NCBI RefSeq assembly: GCF_000272475.1
Contig: NZ_AKFJ01000015.1
Location: forward strand, 81,486 to 145,485
DNA from: Novosphingobium sp. Rr 2-17
GTDB lineage: Bacteria; Pseudomonadota; Alphaproteobacteria; Sphingomonadales; Sphingomonadaceae
DNA length: 64,000 nt
Reading direction: 5' to 3'
Part shown: positions 17,259 through 25,497 of the stretch, piece after piece
Layout: each line of letters opens with the position of its first letter
How positions within the stretch are numbered: the stretch's first letter is position 1
Notes under the pieces: generated by a model
Databases searched by the model: none
What the model saw: the letters and a program-made list of their open reading frames with translations, nothing else
What the model was told of the DNA's origin: nothing
Program-made: the position numbers and the translations under genes

Positions 17259-18368
17259 CTAGCAAGCGGGCGGCGGCGCGCGATCGGGTCTCACTATGGC
17301 CCAGAACGTGCCACCGACGACGGCCCCGACCACTCCGAAGGTCAGCGGCACATAGGGGCGATTGACGATGGTTTCCGCGAGATAGGAGGCCGAGAAGGTC
17401 AGCCCATCCCGGACGAAGCCTGCGATGAAGGCAATCAACCAAATCAGCAAAGCGCCTGCGAACCACGTTGCCAGATACGCCCGGGCCGAACGATGATCGC
17501 GCCGCTGAAGCATCTTATGGATCGGCAGTCCGACCGCGAGGACCGATATATAGCCAAGCACGCCACCCATGATGGCACCCATGGCTATCCAGGATTCCCG
17601 ATTGACGCCTTCCAAGAAATTGGGTGGGGGTGACAAAATAGCGAAGATTGTCGTGGTAACTGATGCCCAAAGGGGCGCCAACAATAGAGCTGCAATCAAG
17701 CGCTTCATTATCGTCTCGCTTCCGTTTCGCTGGCACTCGCTCGCCGCCGCCAGCTCGGCAAACTGCCGGAACTCACGAAAACCGCCGAACCCGCTGGCTT
17801 CGAGATCGAGCCAGCGCTTGCCGAAAACCTGCGAGGCACGATCGCCGTAAAGGTCTTCGAATTGCTGCAACTCGGCCAGAAGCGCTTGCTTGTCATCCCA
17901 CGGTAGAGCGCCCAGATGGATCGCCAGGGCATGCGGCCTGCTGCGCGCGCCGGATGGCTCGAGCCTGCGGGCTTCGGCAGCCATGGGAGGCAGATGGAGG
18001 CAGGCGCTTGCGCAGTGGCGCAACTGCGGGAATTCGGTCTTCAGATCCTCTTCCAGAAACTGACGGAATGACGCGGGGTGATCGACGAGAGCCTCGACCA
18101 TTCGGAGGAAGTCGCTGACGCTGAGCCCGACCTCCCGCGGATCGAGATCGTCGCCGAAGGCACGCAGGAATGGAGCGTCTGGATCGTCGGCATGCTGCTG
18201 CTGGAAGTTTTCGATATCCGTCTGAAGCGCGCGTCCCGCCTCGCCAGTCAGTCCGCGCACATATAGCGCCACGGCCTCGGGAACGGTCTCGGCCTCGAGA
18301 TCCATATCCTGATGGAAGCAATGGCCCATCATGGCGGTGAGAAACCGAAATGGCGGGTCAGCGCGCAT
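17259..18368 (-). CDS. CdiI_2-like immunity domain fused to a four-helix membrane protein
   Basis: One open frame of 369 residues. Residues 1-110 (PPFRFLTAMMGHCFHQDMDL, then a DPREVGLSVSDFLRMVEAL helix) resemble CdiI_2-type contact-dependent inhibition immunity proteins (typical YFHQDxD motif). Residues 125-220 are helical and unassigned. Residues 221-369 begin MKRLIAALLLAPLWASV and hold four membrane helices. An ATG at 17708 with upstream GGAAGCGAGA could start that last part as a separate 149-residue protein, so this may be two genes that lost the stop between them. No toxin gene is adjacent. A 17-codon frame (18362-18415) runs into the start. Confidence 0.6.
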   Translation of the reverse strand: MRADPPFRFLTAMMGHCFHQDMDLEAETVPEAVALYVRGLTGEAGRALQTDIENFQQQHADDPDAPFLRAFGDDLDPREVGLSVSDFLRMVEALVDHPASFRQFLEEDLKTEFPQLRHCASACLHLPPMAAEARRLEPSGARSRPHALAIHLGALPWDDKQALLAELQQFEDLYGDRASQVFGKRWLDLEASGFGGFREFRQFAELAAASECQRNGSETIMKRLIAALLLAPLWASVTTTIFAILSPPPNFLEGVNRESWIAMGAIMGGVLGYISVLAVGLPIHKMLQRRDHRSARAYLATWFAGALLIWLIAFIAGFVRDGLTFSASYLAETIVNRPYVPLTFGVVGAVVGGTFWAIVRPDRAPPPAC

Positions 18369-18413
18369 CCAACTCCTGCTCCTGCACCGGGATGCGAATA
18401 GAGGTCGGACGGC

Positions 18414-18755
18414 TCATCCTTGGGCACGGGGTTTGCGAGCTTTGAGCGTGAAGGTTGGCGCACCCCATCCACGCTGTGCGATGGTGTATCCGATCGCACC
18501 CAAAACGAGCATCACATCTGTGGCGACCGAGCAGCAAATTCCCTGGAGTAGGCCGACACAGAAACCGACGATACCTCCAGCGTCCGCAAGCCCCGCGACG
18601 GGCAGGTCACCAAGTGCGCCGACGATACCGAGGAGCAGCGCTGCCGGCACCCAGAAGTAGGTGCTGAGCGTGATGCCGATCCGACACAGCGTTCCGATCG
18701 TCAGATCGGACATGCGCATGTCCTTCATCCCTGGGTCCCTTCGAATGTTTGGCAT
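18414..18755 (-). CDS. Small hypothetical membrane protein
   Basis: Up to 113 residues with about three hydrophobic segments (ITLSTYFWVPAALLLGIVGAL; GLADAGGIVGFCVGLLQGICC; VATDVMLVLGAIGYTIA) and a basic tail (LKARKPRAQG). The start is uncertain: ATGs at 18755, 18728 and 18713 are all in frame, and AGGGACCCAGGG before 18728 looks like a ribosome site. Its stop overlaps a tiny frame leading into the immunity-like gene, suggesting one transcript. I recognise no family. The 178 bases upstream of it show no gene. Confidence 0.55.
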   Translation of the reverse strand: MPNIRRDPGMKDMRMSDLTIGTLCRIGITLSTYFWVPAALLLGIVGALGDLPVAGLADAGGIVGFCVGLLQGICCSVATDVMLVLGAIGYTIAQRGWGAPTFTLKARKPRAQG

Positions 18756-18933
18756 GTGCCGCGACGATAGATCCTTATGGGCATTTACAGAGGCTTCTCA
18801 TGCAAACCACCCCAACCCCGGCCCGCGATAGACGCGCCGCATATCCGTTTAAAGCCGCCTGGCGAAGGCTGGAACACGGCGTGGGCGAGCGTTGTGCCGC
18901 TCTGGCCTCGCATCGCCATTGCCCTATTCGGTC

Positions 18934-19485
18934 TCACAGTCGCGATCGCCGGAAACCATAGCGTGGCAGTTCGGCCACGCCCGCAGCAACCAAATGGTCG
19001 ATGATGTCGTCGCTCGCGCCGGGGGGCAACGCCCGCTTCGGTACGGCGTTAAAGAGATTGCGATTCTGGTAGAGTAGCAGTGTTTCAGGGCCGTCGAGCC
19101 AGCACAGAAACACGTTCCACGGCAGGTCGTTCGATCCCATCGGCGCACGCACGGCGAGCGTATCGCTGGTAACGGAAATCGCATACTCTCCAGCCAGCGC
19201 CTTATGCTCGCGAAACGCCTTGCGCGCACGCCTTGGGATTTGGACGAAGCCCAGCGCAAACAACGCCGCCGATATGCAGAGCGCGATCGGGACCATCGCG
19301 GCGATGAGGATATAGGGAGGCGACCCTCCACCGGACCAGGCGGCGACCGTGAACACGCTTGCGCATCCCAGCCAGATCACCAGCACGACGCCCAAATAAG
19401 CCTGCCAACGCGCGACACCCGTCCACCACGCCCGTTGCGCCGCAACAAGGTCATCCTCGGTAAAAGTAAAGCGGATGTCGGTCAT
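18934..19485 (-). CDS. YcxB-like membrane protein
   Basis: The product of 183 residues begins MTDIRFTFTEDDLVAAQRAWW, has two membrane helices (about 28-50 and 57-78), then a soluble C-terminal domain. That domain carries LPWNVFLCWLDGPETLLLYQ and LFNAVPKRAL, which match the YcxB-like C-terminal pattern (a PH-like fold in many bacterial membrane proteins). The ATG at 19485 is preferred over upstream codons because the family begins with this ExD-type segment. Function is unknown. Confidence 0.7.
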   Translation of the reverse strand: MTDIRFTFTEDDLVAAQRAWWTGVARWQAYLGVVLVIWLGCASVFTVAAWSGGGSPPYILIAAMVPIALCISAALFALGFVQIPRRARKAFREHKALAGEYAISVTSDTLAVRAPMGSNDLPWNVFLCWLDGPETLLLYQNRNLFNAVPKRALPPGASDDIIDHLVAAGVAELPRYGFRRSRL

Positions 19486-19606
19486 CGAGAGAGCCTCTGC
19501 ATGCGCGTGACGAATATTCCGCCCTGGTCCGCCCTGGAATGCCCAAGGACGAGAGGCAGGAAACGAGAGAATTGCCTGCACGGTTCCGCCCGCGGTGAAT
19601 CCCGTG

Positions 19607-19705
19607 AGAGCGTTTTCGAAGTGGGTGGAATTACCTGCTGACTTGGAAAAGGCGGCGAAACTAGAGTTTAGAGCAACTGAGCCGATGCAATCTGATCGGA
19701 ACTAG
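19607..19705. repeat. Dispersed intergenic hairpin repeat, copy A
   Basis: About 99 bases closely resembling a second copy at 41067-41170. The left half is a long imperfect inverted repeat (GCGTTTTCGAAG ... GGAAAAGGC); the right half carries CCGATGCAATCTGATCGG. Copy B has the better-preserved stems. It lies between the YcxB-like gene and the membrane/SPFH pair; no coding capacity is apparent. Confidence 0.85.
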
Positions 19706-19772
19706 AAACAAGCCGGCATCTACGCTCCGTCATTCCCAGACCTAAAATCTTTCGTGCCAACTGGATTTGAGA

Positions 19773-20477
19773 ATGGGCTTGGCCGTGGCAAACGGTGGCA
19801 TGACCATGGTCGAAGCTAAGGCGGATAATCATCACAATCGCGTGGTGCCGGCGTGGCGCCTGGTTGCCGGCGCTTATTTGCATTTTGCCATGCCGGCGTA
19901 TCTGATCGTCACTCCGCTTGCTGCGATATTCGGTTCTCCGGACGGCGCTCCTATCGCTTCAATACTCGCGCAATTGCCGATGCTCAGCGGATGGTTCCTC
20001 GGCGGCTACGTATTCCTTGCCCTTCTGTCCGTTGCCGCCGCGATAACTATCGAGCCGCTATTGCGCTTGCGCATCGCGCGACGGGAAGCGCGTGATCCAA
20101 ACCGTGCCGCACTGGCGTCGAGCCGTCGTGTAGCGCGTGCCATTGCCGATGGTACGCCGCGTCTGGGCACGGCATTGGCGCCCGCACTCGACGCGCTCAG
20201 AGGGCCGCGTTGGGATCATACAGACGAACGGTTTCAGGCGCTTTCAGCCGATCTCGCCGAAGTCGTGCGTGCCTCAAGCGCAGCGCTTGCCACCGCCCCG
20301 GCCGCCCGTCGCCCTGCGATAGTCGAACTCACCGCCGCTTCGCTGCACCGCATCGAAACCGCGCTAGCCGCCTTGCAGGCCGAGCGCGGTCGCCTCGATG
20401 AGGGCGATTTGCACACGGTCGCCCGCTATGTCGCAATGCGGCACGACTTATCCGATTTCACTAGCGAGGAGCATTGA
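19773..20477 (+). CDS. Hypothetical two-helix membrane protein next to an SPFH gene
   Basis: The product of 234 residues (ATG at 19773; another at 19800) has two membrane segments, LVAGAYLHFAMPAYLIVTPL and a second near residues 70-95 (GWFLGGYVFLALLSVAAAI). A charged, Ala- and Arg-rich helical cytoplasmic domain of about 135 residues follows. No family is recognised. The SPFH gene begins 69 bases downstream on the same strand, so the two are probably cotranscribed and may act together at the membrane. Confidence 0.65.
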   Translation: MGLAVANGGMTMVEAKADNHHNRVVPAWRLVAGAYLHFAMPAYLIVTPLAAIFGSPDGAPIASILAQLPMLSGWFLGGYVFLALLSVAAAITIEPLLRLRIARREARDPNRAALASSRRVARAIADGTPRLGTALAPALDALRGPRWDHTDERFQALSADLAEVVRASSAALATAPAARRPAIVELTAASLHRIETALAALQAERGRLDEGDLHTVARYVAMRHDLSDFTSEEH

Positions 20478-20546
20478 GCAGGTATAAATAGTGGGCGGGC
20501 GCTACTCTTGCGCTCGTCTATAGGTCCCAAGGACACCTTCAGAAAA

Positions 20547-22556
20547 ATGGCAAACAGTTATGTGCTCGGCGCATCCGCCGTCGCAGTTGTATTCGTGTTT
20601 TGTCTTTTCACCCTTTCCCGCTGCGTCCGATATGTCGGCAACAACCGTGTCGCCATCGTCGAGAAATTGTGGAGCCGCAATGGCTCGATCACCGGCGGCT
20701 TGATCGCGATGAATGGCGAGGCTGGGTATCAGCCCGTTCTTCTGCGCGGCGGCTATCACTTCTTCATGCCGTTTCAGTACCGCATTCACGCACAGCCGCT
20801 GGTGACTATCCCACAAGGCCAGATCGGCTACATCTTTGCGCGTGACGGCGCGCCGCTCGGGCCAACCCAGACGCTCGCCAGCAACCTGCGCACCGCGGAT
20901 TTCCTCGACGTGCGCCGCTTCCTTGAGGACGGTGGTCAGAAAGGGCCCCAGCGCACGATCCTGCGCGAGGGTACTTATGCCATCAACCTCTCGCAATTCG
21001 TCATTATCACGCGCGACCACATCTATGGTTTGATGCTCGAGGCGAACGACCATGACCTCTTCACCAACATGCAGAATGTGATCGCCGAGCGTTCGGGGTT
21101 CGACACCGTGGTGATCCGCGACTCGAGCGACCAGATCGGCGTGGTGACGGTGCATGACGGCCCGGCGCTCACCGCCGACCAGATCATCGCGCCTGAAGTC
21201 GGCACCGACCAGGCCGATGCCGCGACCTTCCACAACAGCTTCCAGGATCCCGAGAAGTTTATCGCCGCCGGTGGCCGGCGTGGGCGCCAGTTGCAAGTGC
21301 TGGTCGAGGGCAGCTATTTCATCAATCGCTTGTTCGCGACGGTCGAGATGGTGCCAAAGACGGTGATCGAGGTTGGCCATGTCGGCGTCGTGATCAGCTA
21401 TACCGGCGATAACGGCGCCGACACCTCGGGCGACGATTACCGCCACGGCGAGTTGGTCGACCGCGGCACGCGCGGCGTGTGGAGCGAGCCGCTCTTGCCG
21501 GGCAAATATGCGTTCAACACCTATGCCGGCAAAATCATCATCGTGCCGACCACCAACTTTATCCTAAAGTGGGATCAGGACACGACCGGCCAGCACAAGT
21601 TTGACGAGAACCTGTCGCAGGTCTCGCTGATCACGCGCGACGCGTTTGAGCCGACGCTGCCGCTCTCGGTCGTGGTGCACATTGACTATCGCAAGGCGCC
21701 GCTGGTGATCCAGCGCTTCGGCGACATAAAGAAGCTGGTCGAGCAAACGCTCGATCCGATGGTCTCGGCCTATTTCAAGAACGTCGCGCAGAAGAAGACG
21801 CTGATCGAACTGCTGCAGGAACGCTCCGACATTCAGGAGCAGGCCGGCGGGGAAATGCGCGCCAAGTTCACCGCCTATAATCTCGAGCTGCAGGAGGTGC
21901 TGATCGGCACGCCGCGTGCGGCGGTCGGCAACGACCAGATCGAGAAGGTGCTCCAGCAGTTGCGTGAGCGGCAGGTTGCCGAGGAGCAGGTGACGACTTA
22001 CCAGAAGCAGCGCATCGCATCGGAGGGCGAGAAGGAGCTGCGCGCGGCGCAGGCACGCGCACACCAGCAGACCGCGATCACCGAGTCCGAACTGTCGATC
22101 ACCGTGCAGGAGAACCAGGGCAAGGCGGCGGCGAAGCGCGCGACCCAAGACGCCGAGCAGACGCGGACGCTCGCAAGGGCAGAGTCGGATCGCATCAAGA
22201 TCATCGGTGAGGGTGAGGCGGCCAAGGTGGTCGCGCTCGCCGGTGCGGAGGCCGATCGCATCACCAAGACCGGACTTGCGACGGCCGAGACGATCGAGAA
22301 GCAGGCGGCAGCCTCGGGCGGCGCGCAATATCAGCTCGCGCGCCAGATCGTCGAACGGCTGGCCGAGGCGCTCGAAGCCTCGGGCGTCGACATCGTGCCG
22401 CGCGTTCAGATCAACACCGGCGGATCGAGCGGCGAGGGTGGCGGAACGCTGCAAGCGCTGATCGGCATGCTGCTTTCGGAAAAGGGGGTGGCGCTGCTGT
22501 CGAGCCCGGCTGCGAACGACAAGGGTGACGCGGAGGCGGCAGTCGCAGCGGAGTAA
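20547..22556 (+). CDS. Large SPFH/Band 7 (flotillin-like) protein
   Basis: This protein of 669 residues has an N-terminal membrane helix (about 6-24, ending SRCVRYV) and a long beta-rich region containing a Band 7/SPFH core. Segments such as VEVGHVGVVISYTGDNGAD and LPLSVVVHIDYRKAPLVIQRFG fit this core. A strongly coiled C-terminal part rich in Ala, Glu, Gln and Arg follows (about 450-590), ending in a Gly-rich stretch. Flotillin-type proteins form membrane-bound oligomeric rings. It is longer than ordinary flotillins, and no NfeD partner is nearby. Confidence 0.82.
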   Translation: MANSYVLGASAVAVVFVFCLFTLSRCVRYVGNNRVAIVEKLWSRNGSITGGLIAMNGEAGYQPVLLRGGYHFFMPFQYRIHAQPLVTIPQGQIGYIFARDGAPLGPTQTLASNLRTADFLDVRRFLEDGGQKGPQRTILREGTYAINLSQFVIITRDHIYGLMLEANDHDLFTNMQNVIAERSGFDTVVIRDSSDQIGVVTVHDGPALTADQIIAPEVGTDQADAATFHNSFQDPEKFIAAGGRRGRQLQVLVEGSYFINRLFATVEMVPKTVIEVGHVGVVISYTGDNGADTSGDDYRHGELVDRGTRGVWSEPLLPGKYAFNTYAGKIIIVPTTNFILKWDQDTTGQHKFDENLSQVSLITRDAFEPTLPLSVVVHIDYRKAPLVIQRFGDIKKLVEQTLDPMVSAYFKNVAQKKTLIELLQERSDIQEQAGGEMRAKFTAYNLELQEVLIGTPRAAVGNDQIEKVLQQLRERQVAEEQVTTYQKQRIASEGEKELRAAQARAHQQTAITESELSITVQENQGKAAAKRATQDAEQTRTLARAESDRIKIIGEGEAAKVVALAGAEADRITKTGLATAETIEKQAAASGGAQYQLARQIVERLAEALEASGVDIVPRVQINTGGSSGEGGGTLQALIGMLLSEKGVALLSSPAANDKGDAEAAVAAE

Positions 22557-22663
22557 AAGTGCAGCGACGGCTGACTTTCATTCGGTTGGCGAGCGGCTTG
22601 CGCATACGACACGTGCGCGAGCCGCCCAGCGCAAAGCGGGGTGGTGGGGGCGCCGCTGAGCGG

Positions 22664-22845
22664 TACTTCTACACCTGGCGCTATGCCGGGCTTCTCGATG
22701 CGATGAACGCGGTGCTGGTGTCATCGACAGCCAATCAGTGAAAACCACGGAAAGCGGCGTTCCTTGCGGCTATGATGCGGGCAAGACGATCACAGGCAGG
22801 AAGCGGCACATCCTGACGGACATCTGCGGGTTTCTGATCTTTATC
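22664..22845 (+). pseudogene. IS5-family transposase remnant
   Basis: Two pieces in different frames match an IS5-family DDE transposase. The first (22664-22719) reads [19 protein letters not shown]. The second (22720-22845) reads [13 protein letters not shown], then [18 protein letters not shown] and CGFLIF. The residues normally between them and everything after are missing, so internal deletion and truncation have destroyed the gene. IDSQSV would carry the first catalytic Asp. No terminal inverted repeats are seen. The 352 bases between the SPFH and Sel1-like genes hold nothing else recognisable. Confidence 0.75.
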
Positions 22846-22908
22846 CCACCACAAGATATTGCTACGCTTGATTATCTTGCGGTTCAGGCACTCAGTTTTG
22901 GAACGGAT

Positions 22909-23550
22909 CTAGCTGTCGATCACAGGTTCCACGTTAAGGCGATTTGCCGCTCGGTTGAGAGCCGGGTTAGAAGGCGCCTGCGCGTTGAGCCAGTTTCGGA
23001 AATCGTCTATTTGCTCAGGAGAAATGCGGCCTAGTGCCCAGGCCTGCGTCACAGCATCGACCGCAGAAAGCTCGCCCTGACGCGCAGCGCGGAAATAAAA
23101 GGCGAGGGCCGCATCGGGCATCCGGGCTTGTTCGTCAAAATCCAGTGCCTGGGCTAGACGGATTTCGTCCAGAGGCTGGCCAGCGGCGGCAGCGGCGCGA
23201 AACCACATGATCTGGCGACCGAACAGGTCGATGCCTGCACCCCTGCCGGGTCTGCGACTGGCCAGTGCTCTGGCATACGCGTCTCCCAGCATCCGTGCTG
23301 CAGTGGCATTGCCCAATCGCGCATTGTGAACCAAGCAGGCGCCTGCAGGAGTGCTTTCGGGGGAAACGCCGTCTGACAATTTCTGCGAGAGGTGCTCGTC
23401 CTTGGGGCATGTGGGTTGGGGTGAAAGGTGCGGGCTCGCTTCGGGAAGGGGACCGGCTGAACCATCCACCGCCGCCAAGGGAGCGGGGCCACTGGTAACG
23501 AGGAACAGGAGGAATACGGCCAAGACCGACAGGACATAAATGCGGTGCAT
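22909..23550 (-). CDS. Exported Sel1-like repeat protein
   Basis: The product of 213 residues begins with a signal peptide or membrane anchor ([20 protein letters not shown]). From about residue 78 there are degenerate Sel1/TPR-like helical pairs: [18 protein letters not shown], then [21 protein letters not shown] and [17 protein letters not shown]. Such solenoids usually bind proteins in the periplasm. The gene lies 3 bases after the glycosyltransferase stop on the same strand, so it is likely the second gene of a two-gene unit. The exact role is unknown. Confidence 0.7.
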   Translation of the reverse strand: MHRIYVLSVLAVFLLFLVTSGPAPLAAVDGSAGPLPEASPHLSPQPTCPKDEHLSQKLSDGVSPESTPAGACLVHNARLGNATAARMLGDAYARALASRRPGRGAGIDLFGRQIMWFRAAAAAGQPLDEIRLAQALDFDEQARMPDAALAFYFRAARQGELSAVDAVTQAWALGRISPEQIDDFRNWLNAQAPSNPALNRAANRLNVEPVIDS

Positions 23551-23553
23551 CAG

Positions 23554-25089
23554 TTAATAGCCCAGTCGTGTCAGAGAGGCATTGTAGTCAAGCTCGGTTG
23601 GGGCTTTGGTGCAGGAACCGGCGCGCTTGAAAACGCAATAATATTGAGATTTGGGTGGCTTGTTTGGAGACTGGCATTCAGCCAGGTGAAATTCCTTAGG
23701 AAGATCGCCTTCCACAGAGCGCGGGGCGAATATTGAGTTGAACTGACCGGCATTTTCGGCGGCAGTGAGACGGGCCTGCGGGCCATCGATGAGCAAGATC
23801 GGAACATTACGTCCCAGCAGCGCATAAGAGGCGATAGGATGGGCACGTGCGCGATAGACGGCGATGCCGCAAAGACCCGGATCGCGCCCCGCCACGGCCA
23901 AGGCGCTAGCTATTCCCCGACCATTCCCCCAGTTTTTAATGAAAGGTTTAGTTACTGAGGTCAGCACGGCGAACGCGAGCCAGATAGCGGCTAGTGCGCC
24001 CATCACCCGTGCAGGACGGATTGGCCTCACCTTCCAGCGTGCTGCGGCGGCATTTACCAGATCAAGCGAACCGATCGCCGCCATGAAGATAAACAGCAGC
24101 TGAGCTAGCAGGATAAAACGATATTCTTTGTGCGGGATCAGCGAATGGGTGAAGAGCGTGACAAGCGCGACCACCAGCAGCATGGGATATCGTCTGGCCG
24201 AAACCACGATGGCCGGCACAAAAAGCAGCGCACCCACAGACCAGGTCAACCCGATCTGTTGACCATACCACCAAATGGGCTTCGTGCCGAAAAAGGCGCT
24301 GCGATTTTGGCTGAAGTTCATGTTGAAATTCGTCAACAACCACCCCAGCGGCGGCTGCGAGGCTATGAGATCCGCCGCTGCGCCCAGGCCAAGCCCGACC
24401 AGACCGCCCAACAGCACCCATGGACTGCGGCGGACCGGCGACTTGTAAACTGAGGCGAGCGCCAGCAGGCCGATGGCTGGCAGATATTGGAACCTTATGA
24501 TGAAGCCGAGAGCCAGGCATAGTCCGATCCAGGCCAGCCTCGCTCTTTCGCGACCGGCCCGCTGCGGGGCGTCCGTCCGAGGTGGATCGTAGATTGCCAG
24601 AATGGCGGCGAATATGGCAATCGTTGCCAGATTCTCGCCCGAAGACCGTGCGGCAAAATAGAATATTTCCGGCCAGATTGCGCCGACCCAAGCGGCGATC
24701 AGCCCGTGGATTGGGCTGATCGCCTTGCCAAGGCGCCAAAACGTATAGGGTACCACCAGCGCCAGCATTGCCAGGATTAGGCGCAACAGGGCCAGCGTGC
24801 CCGCCCCTCCCAGACCAAGCGCAAGCCCCATGCCCATGATTGGGCGAAACACCATAGGGACGAGCCAGCCGCGCAACCCGACATGGAACTCCCACGTCTG
24901 TATCCATCGGCCAGTGGCCCAGCCCCAGGCCGGTTCGACGTATTGCCAAATTTCGTCGGGTTGATGGTAGCCGGGTTGTAGTGCGACGCTGATACGGAAT
25001 AAAAAAGTAACTATCAAAATACAAATTATCCAACGCTTTTGTAGAAGCTTTGGAAAATTTGTATTTTTTAGGGGCGGTGCATCATTCAT
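23554..25089 (-). CDS. GT22 (Alg9/PIG-B-like) membrane mannosyltransferase
   Basis: The protein of 511 residues has about nine to eleven predicted membrane helices. The N-terminal loop HQPDEIWQYVEPAWGWATG (His42, Asp45, Glu46, Glu52) and the conserved HKEYRF at 320-325 are the hallmarks of the Alg9-like family, which uses lipid-phosphate sugars. Family members in eukaryotes build N-glycans and GPI anchors; bacterial members are of less clear function. The ATG at 25089 is preferred to a TTG two codons earlier. Local base composition is more AT-rich than in core genes, suggesting transfer. The acceptor is unknown. Confidence 0.8.
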   Translation of the reverse strand: MNDAPPLKNTNFPKLLQKRWIICILIVTFLFRISVALQPGYHQPDEIWQYVEPAWGWATGRWIQTWEFHVGLRGWLVPMVFRPIMGMGLALGLGGAGTLALLRLILAMLALVVPYTFWRLGKAISPIHGLIAAWVGAIWPEIFYFAARSSGENLATIAIFAAILAIYDPPRTDAPQRAGRERARLAWIGLCLALGFIIRFQYLPAIGLLALASVYKSPVRRSPWVLLGGLVGLGLGAAADLIASQPPLGWLLTNFNMNFSQNRSAFFGTKPIWWYGQQIGLTWSVGALLFVPAIVVSARRYPMLLVVALVTLFTHSLIPHKEYRFILLAQLLFIFMAAIGSLDLVNAAAARWKVRPIRPARVMGALAAIWLAFAVLTSVTKPFIKNWGNGRGIASALAVAGRDPGLCGIAVYRARAHPIASYALLGRNVPILLIDGPQARLTAAENAGQFNSIFAPRSVEGDLPKEFHLAECQSPNKPPKSQYYCVFKRAGSCTKAPTELDYNASLTRLGY

Positions 25090-25130
25090 ACGCAAGTGAA
25101 TTCATAAATTTAACTTTATCCCGTAAATAA

Positions 25131-25158
25131 GCATGCCAATTTCAACAGATTGGCATGC
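25131..25158. promoter_or_regulatory. Perfect 10-base inverted repeat upstream of the GT22 gene
   Basis: GCATGCCAAT and ATTGGCATGC are separated by an 8-base loop, 42 bases upstream of the GT22 start. On the minus strand it is followed by TTATTTACGGG, so it could be a terminator for upstream transcription or an operator. The flanking sequence (25090-25130) is AT-rich and may hold the GT22 promoter. Confidence 0.55.
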
Positions 25159-25212
25159 AAATCGTCGCGAGAGCGTGTTTAGATAGACCTGCCCCTCCTT
25201 ATCATCCCTCGC

Positions 25213-25427
25213 TCATAATGAAAGTCCAAGGGTTGAGTACGACGGGTCCGCCCCTGCACAAGCGAGTCGGGCGTGATCGTATCGGCTCGATGCGCTGGTG
25301 CCGGCGGACGATTTCCCAAGGACGAATGGCGCCGGACATTGTCGTAATCGTAGCGCCGTATGGCTCAGCTTCCGGCGAGCTTCGGCACGCCGATAATCTG
25401 CTCTTCTGTGAACCTTGCTCGCTTCAT
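25213..25427 (-). pseudogene. Collapsed IS3-family element remnant
   Basis: The minus strand begins with an OrfA start typical of IS3 elements, MKRARFTEEQIIGVPKLAGS, and stops at 25365. The following sequence reads YDYDNVRRHSSLGKSSAG and ends DPSYSTLGLSL, the usual C-terminal end of the OrfB transposase (DYNxVRPHSSLG). The whole catalytic middle is missing, so both ends of the element have been brought together by a deletion. No terminal repeats are clear. Confidence 0.72.
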
Positions 25428-25497
25428 TCGTCCGTCCTTCCATCAGGCCAGGCTCTAATCGGGCTTGGATGAAAATCCGGGAGTCACGTCAGTCGCC

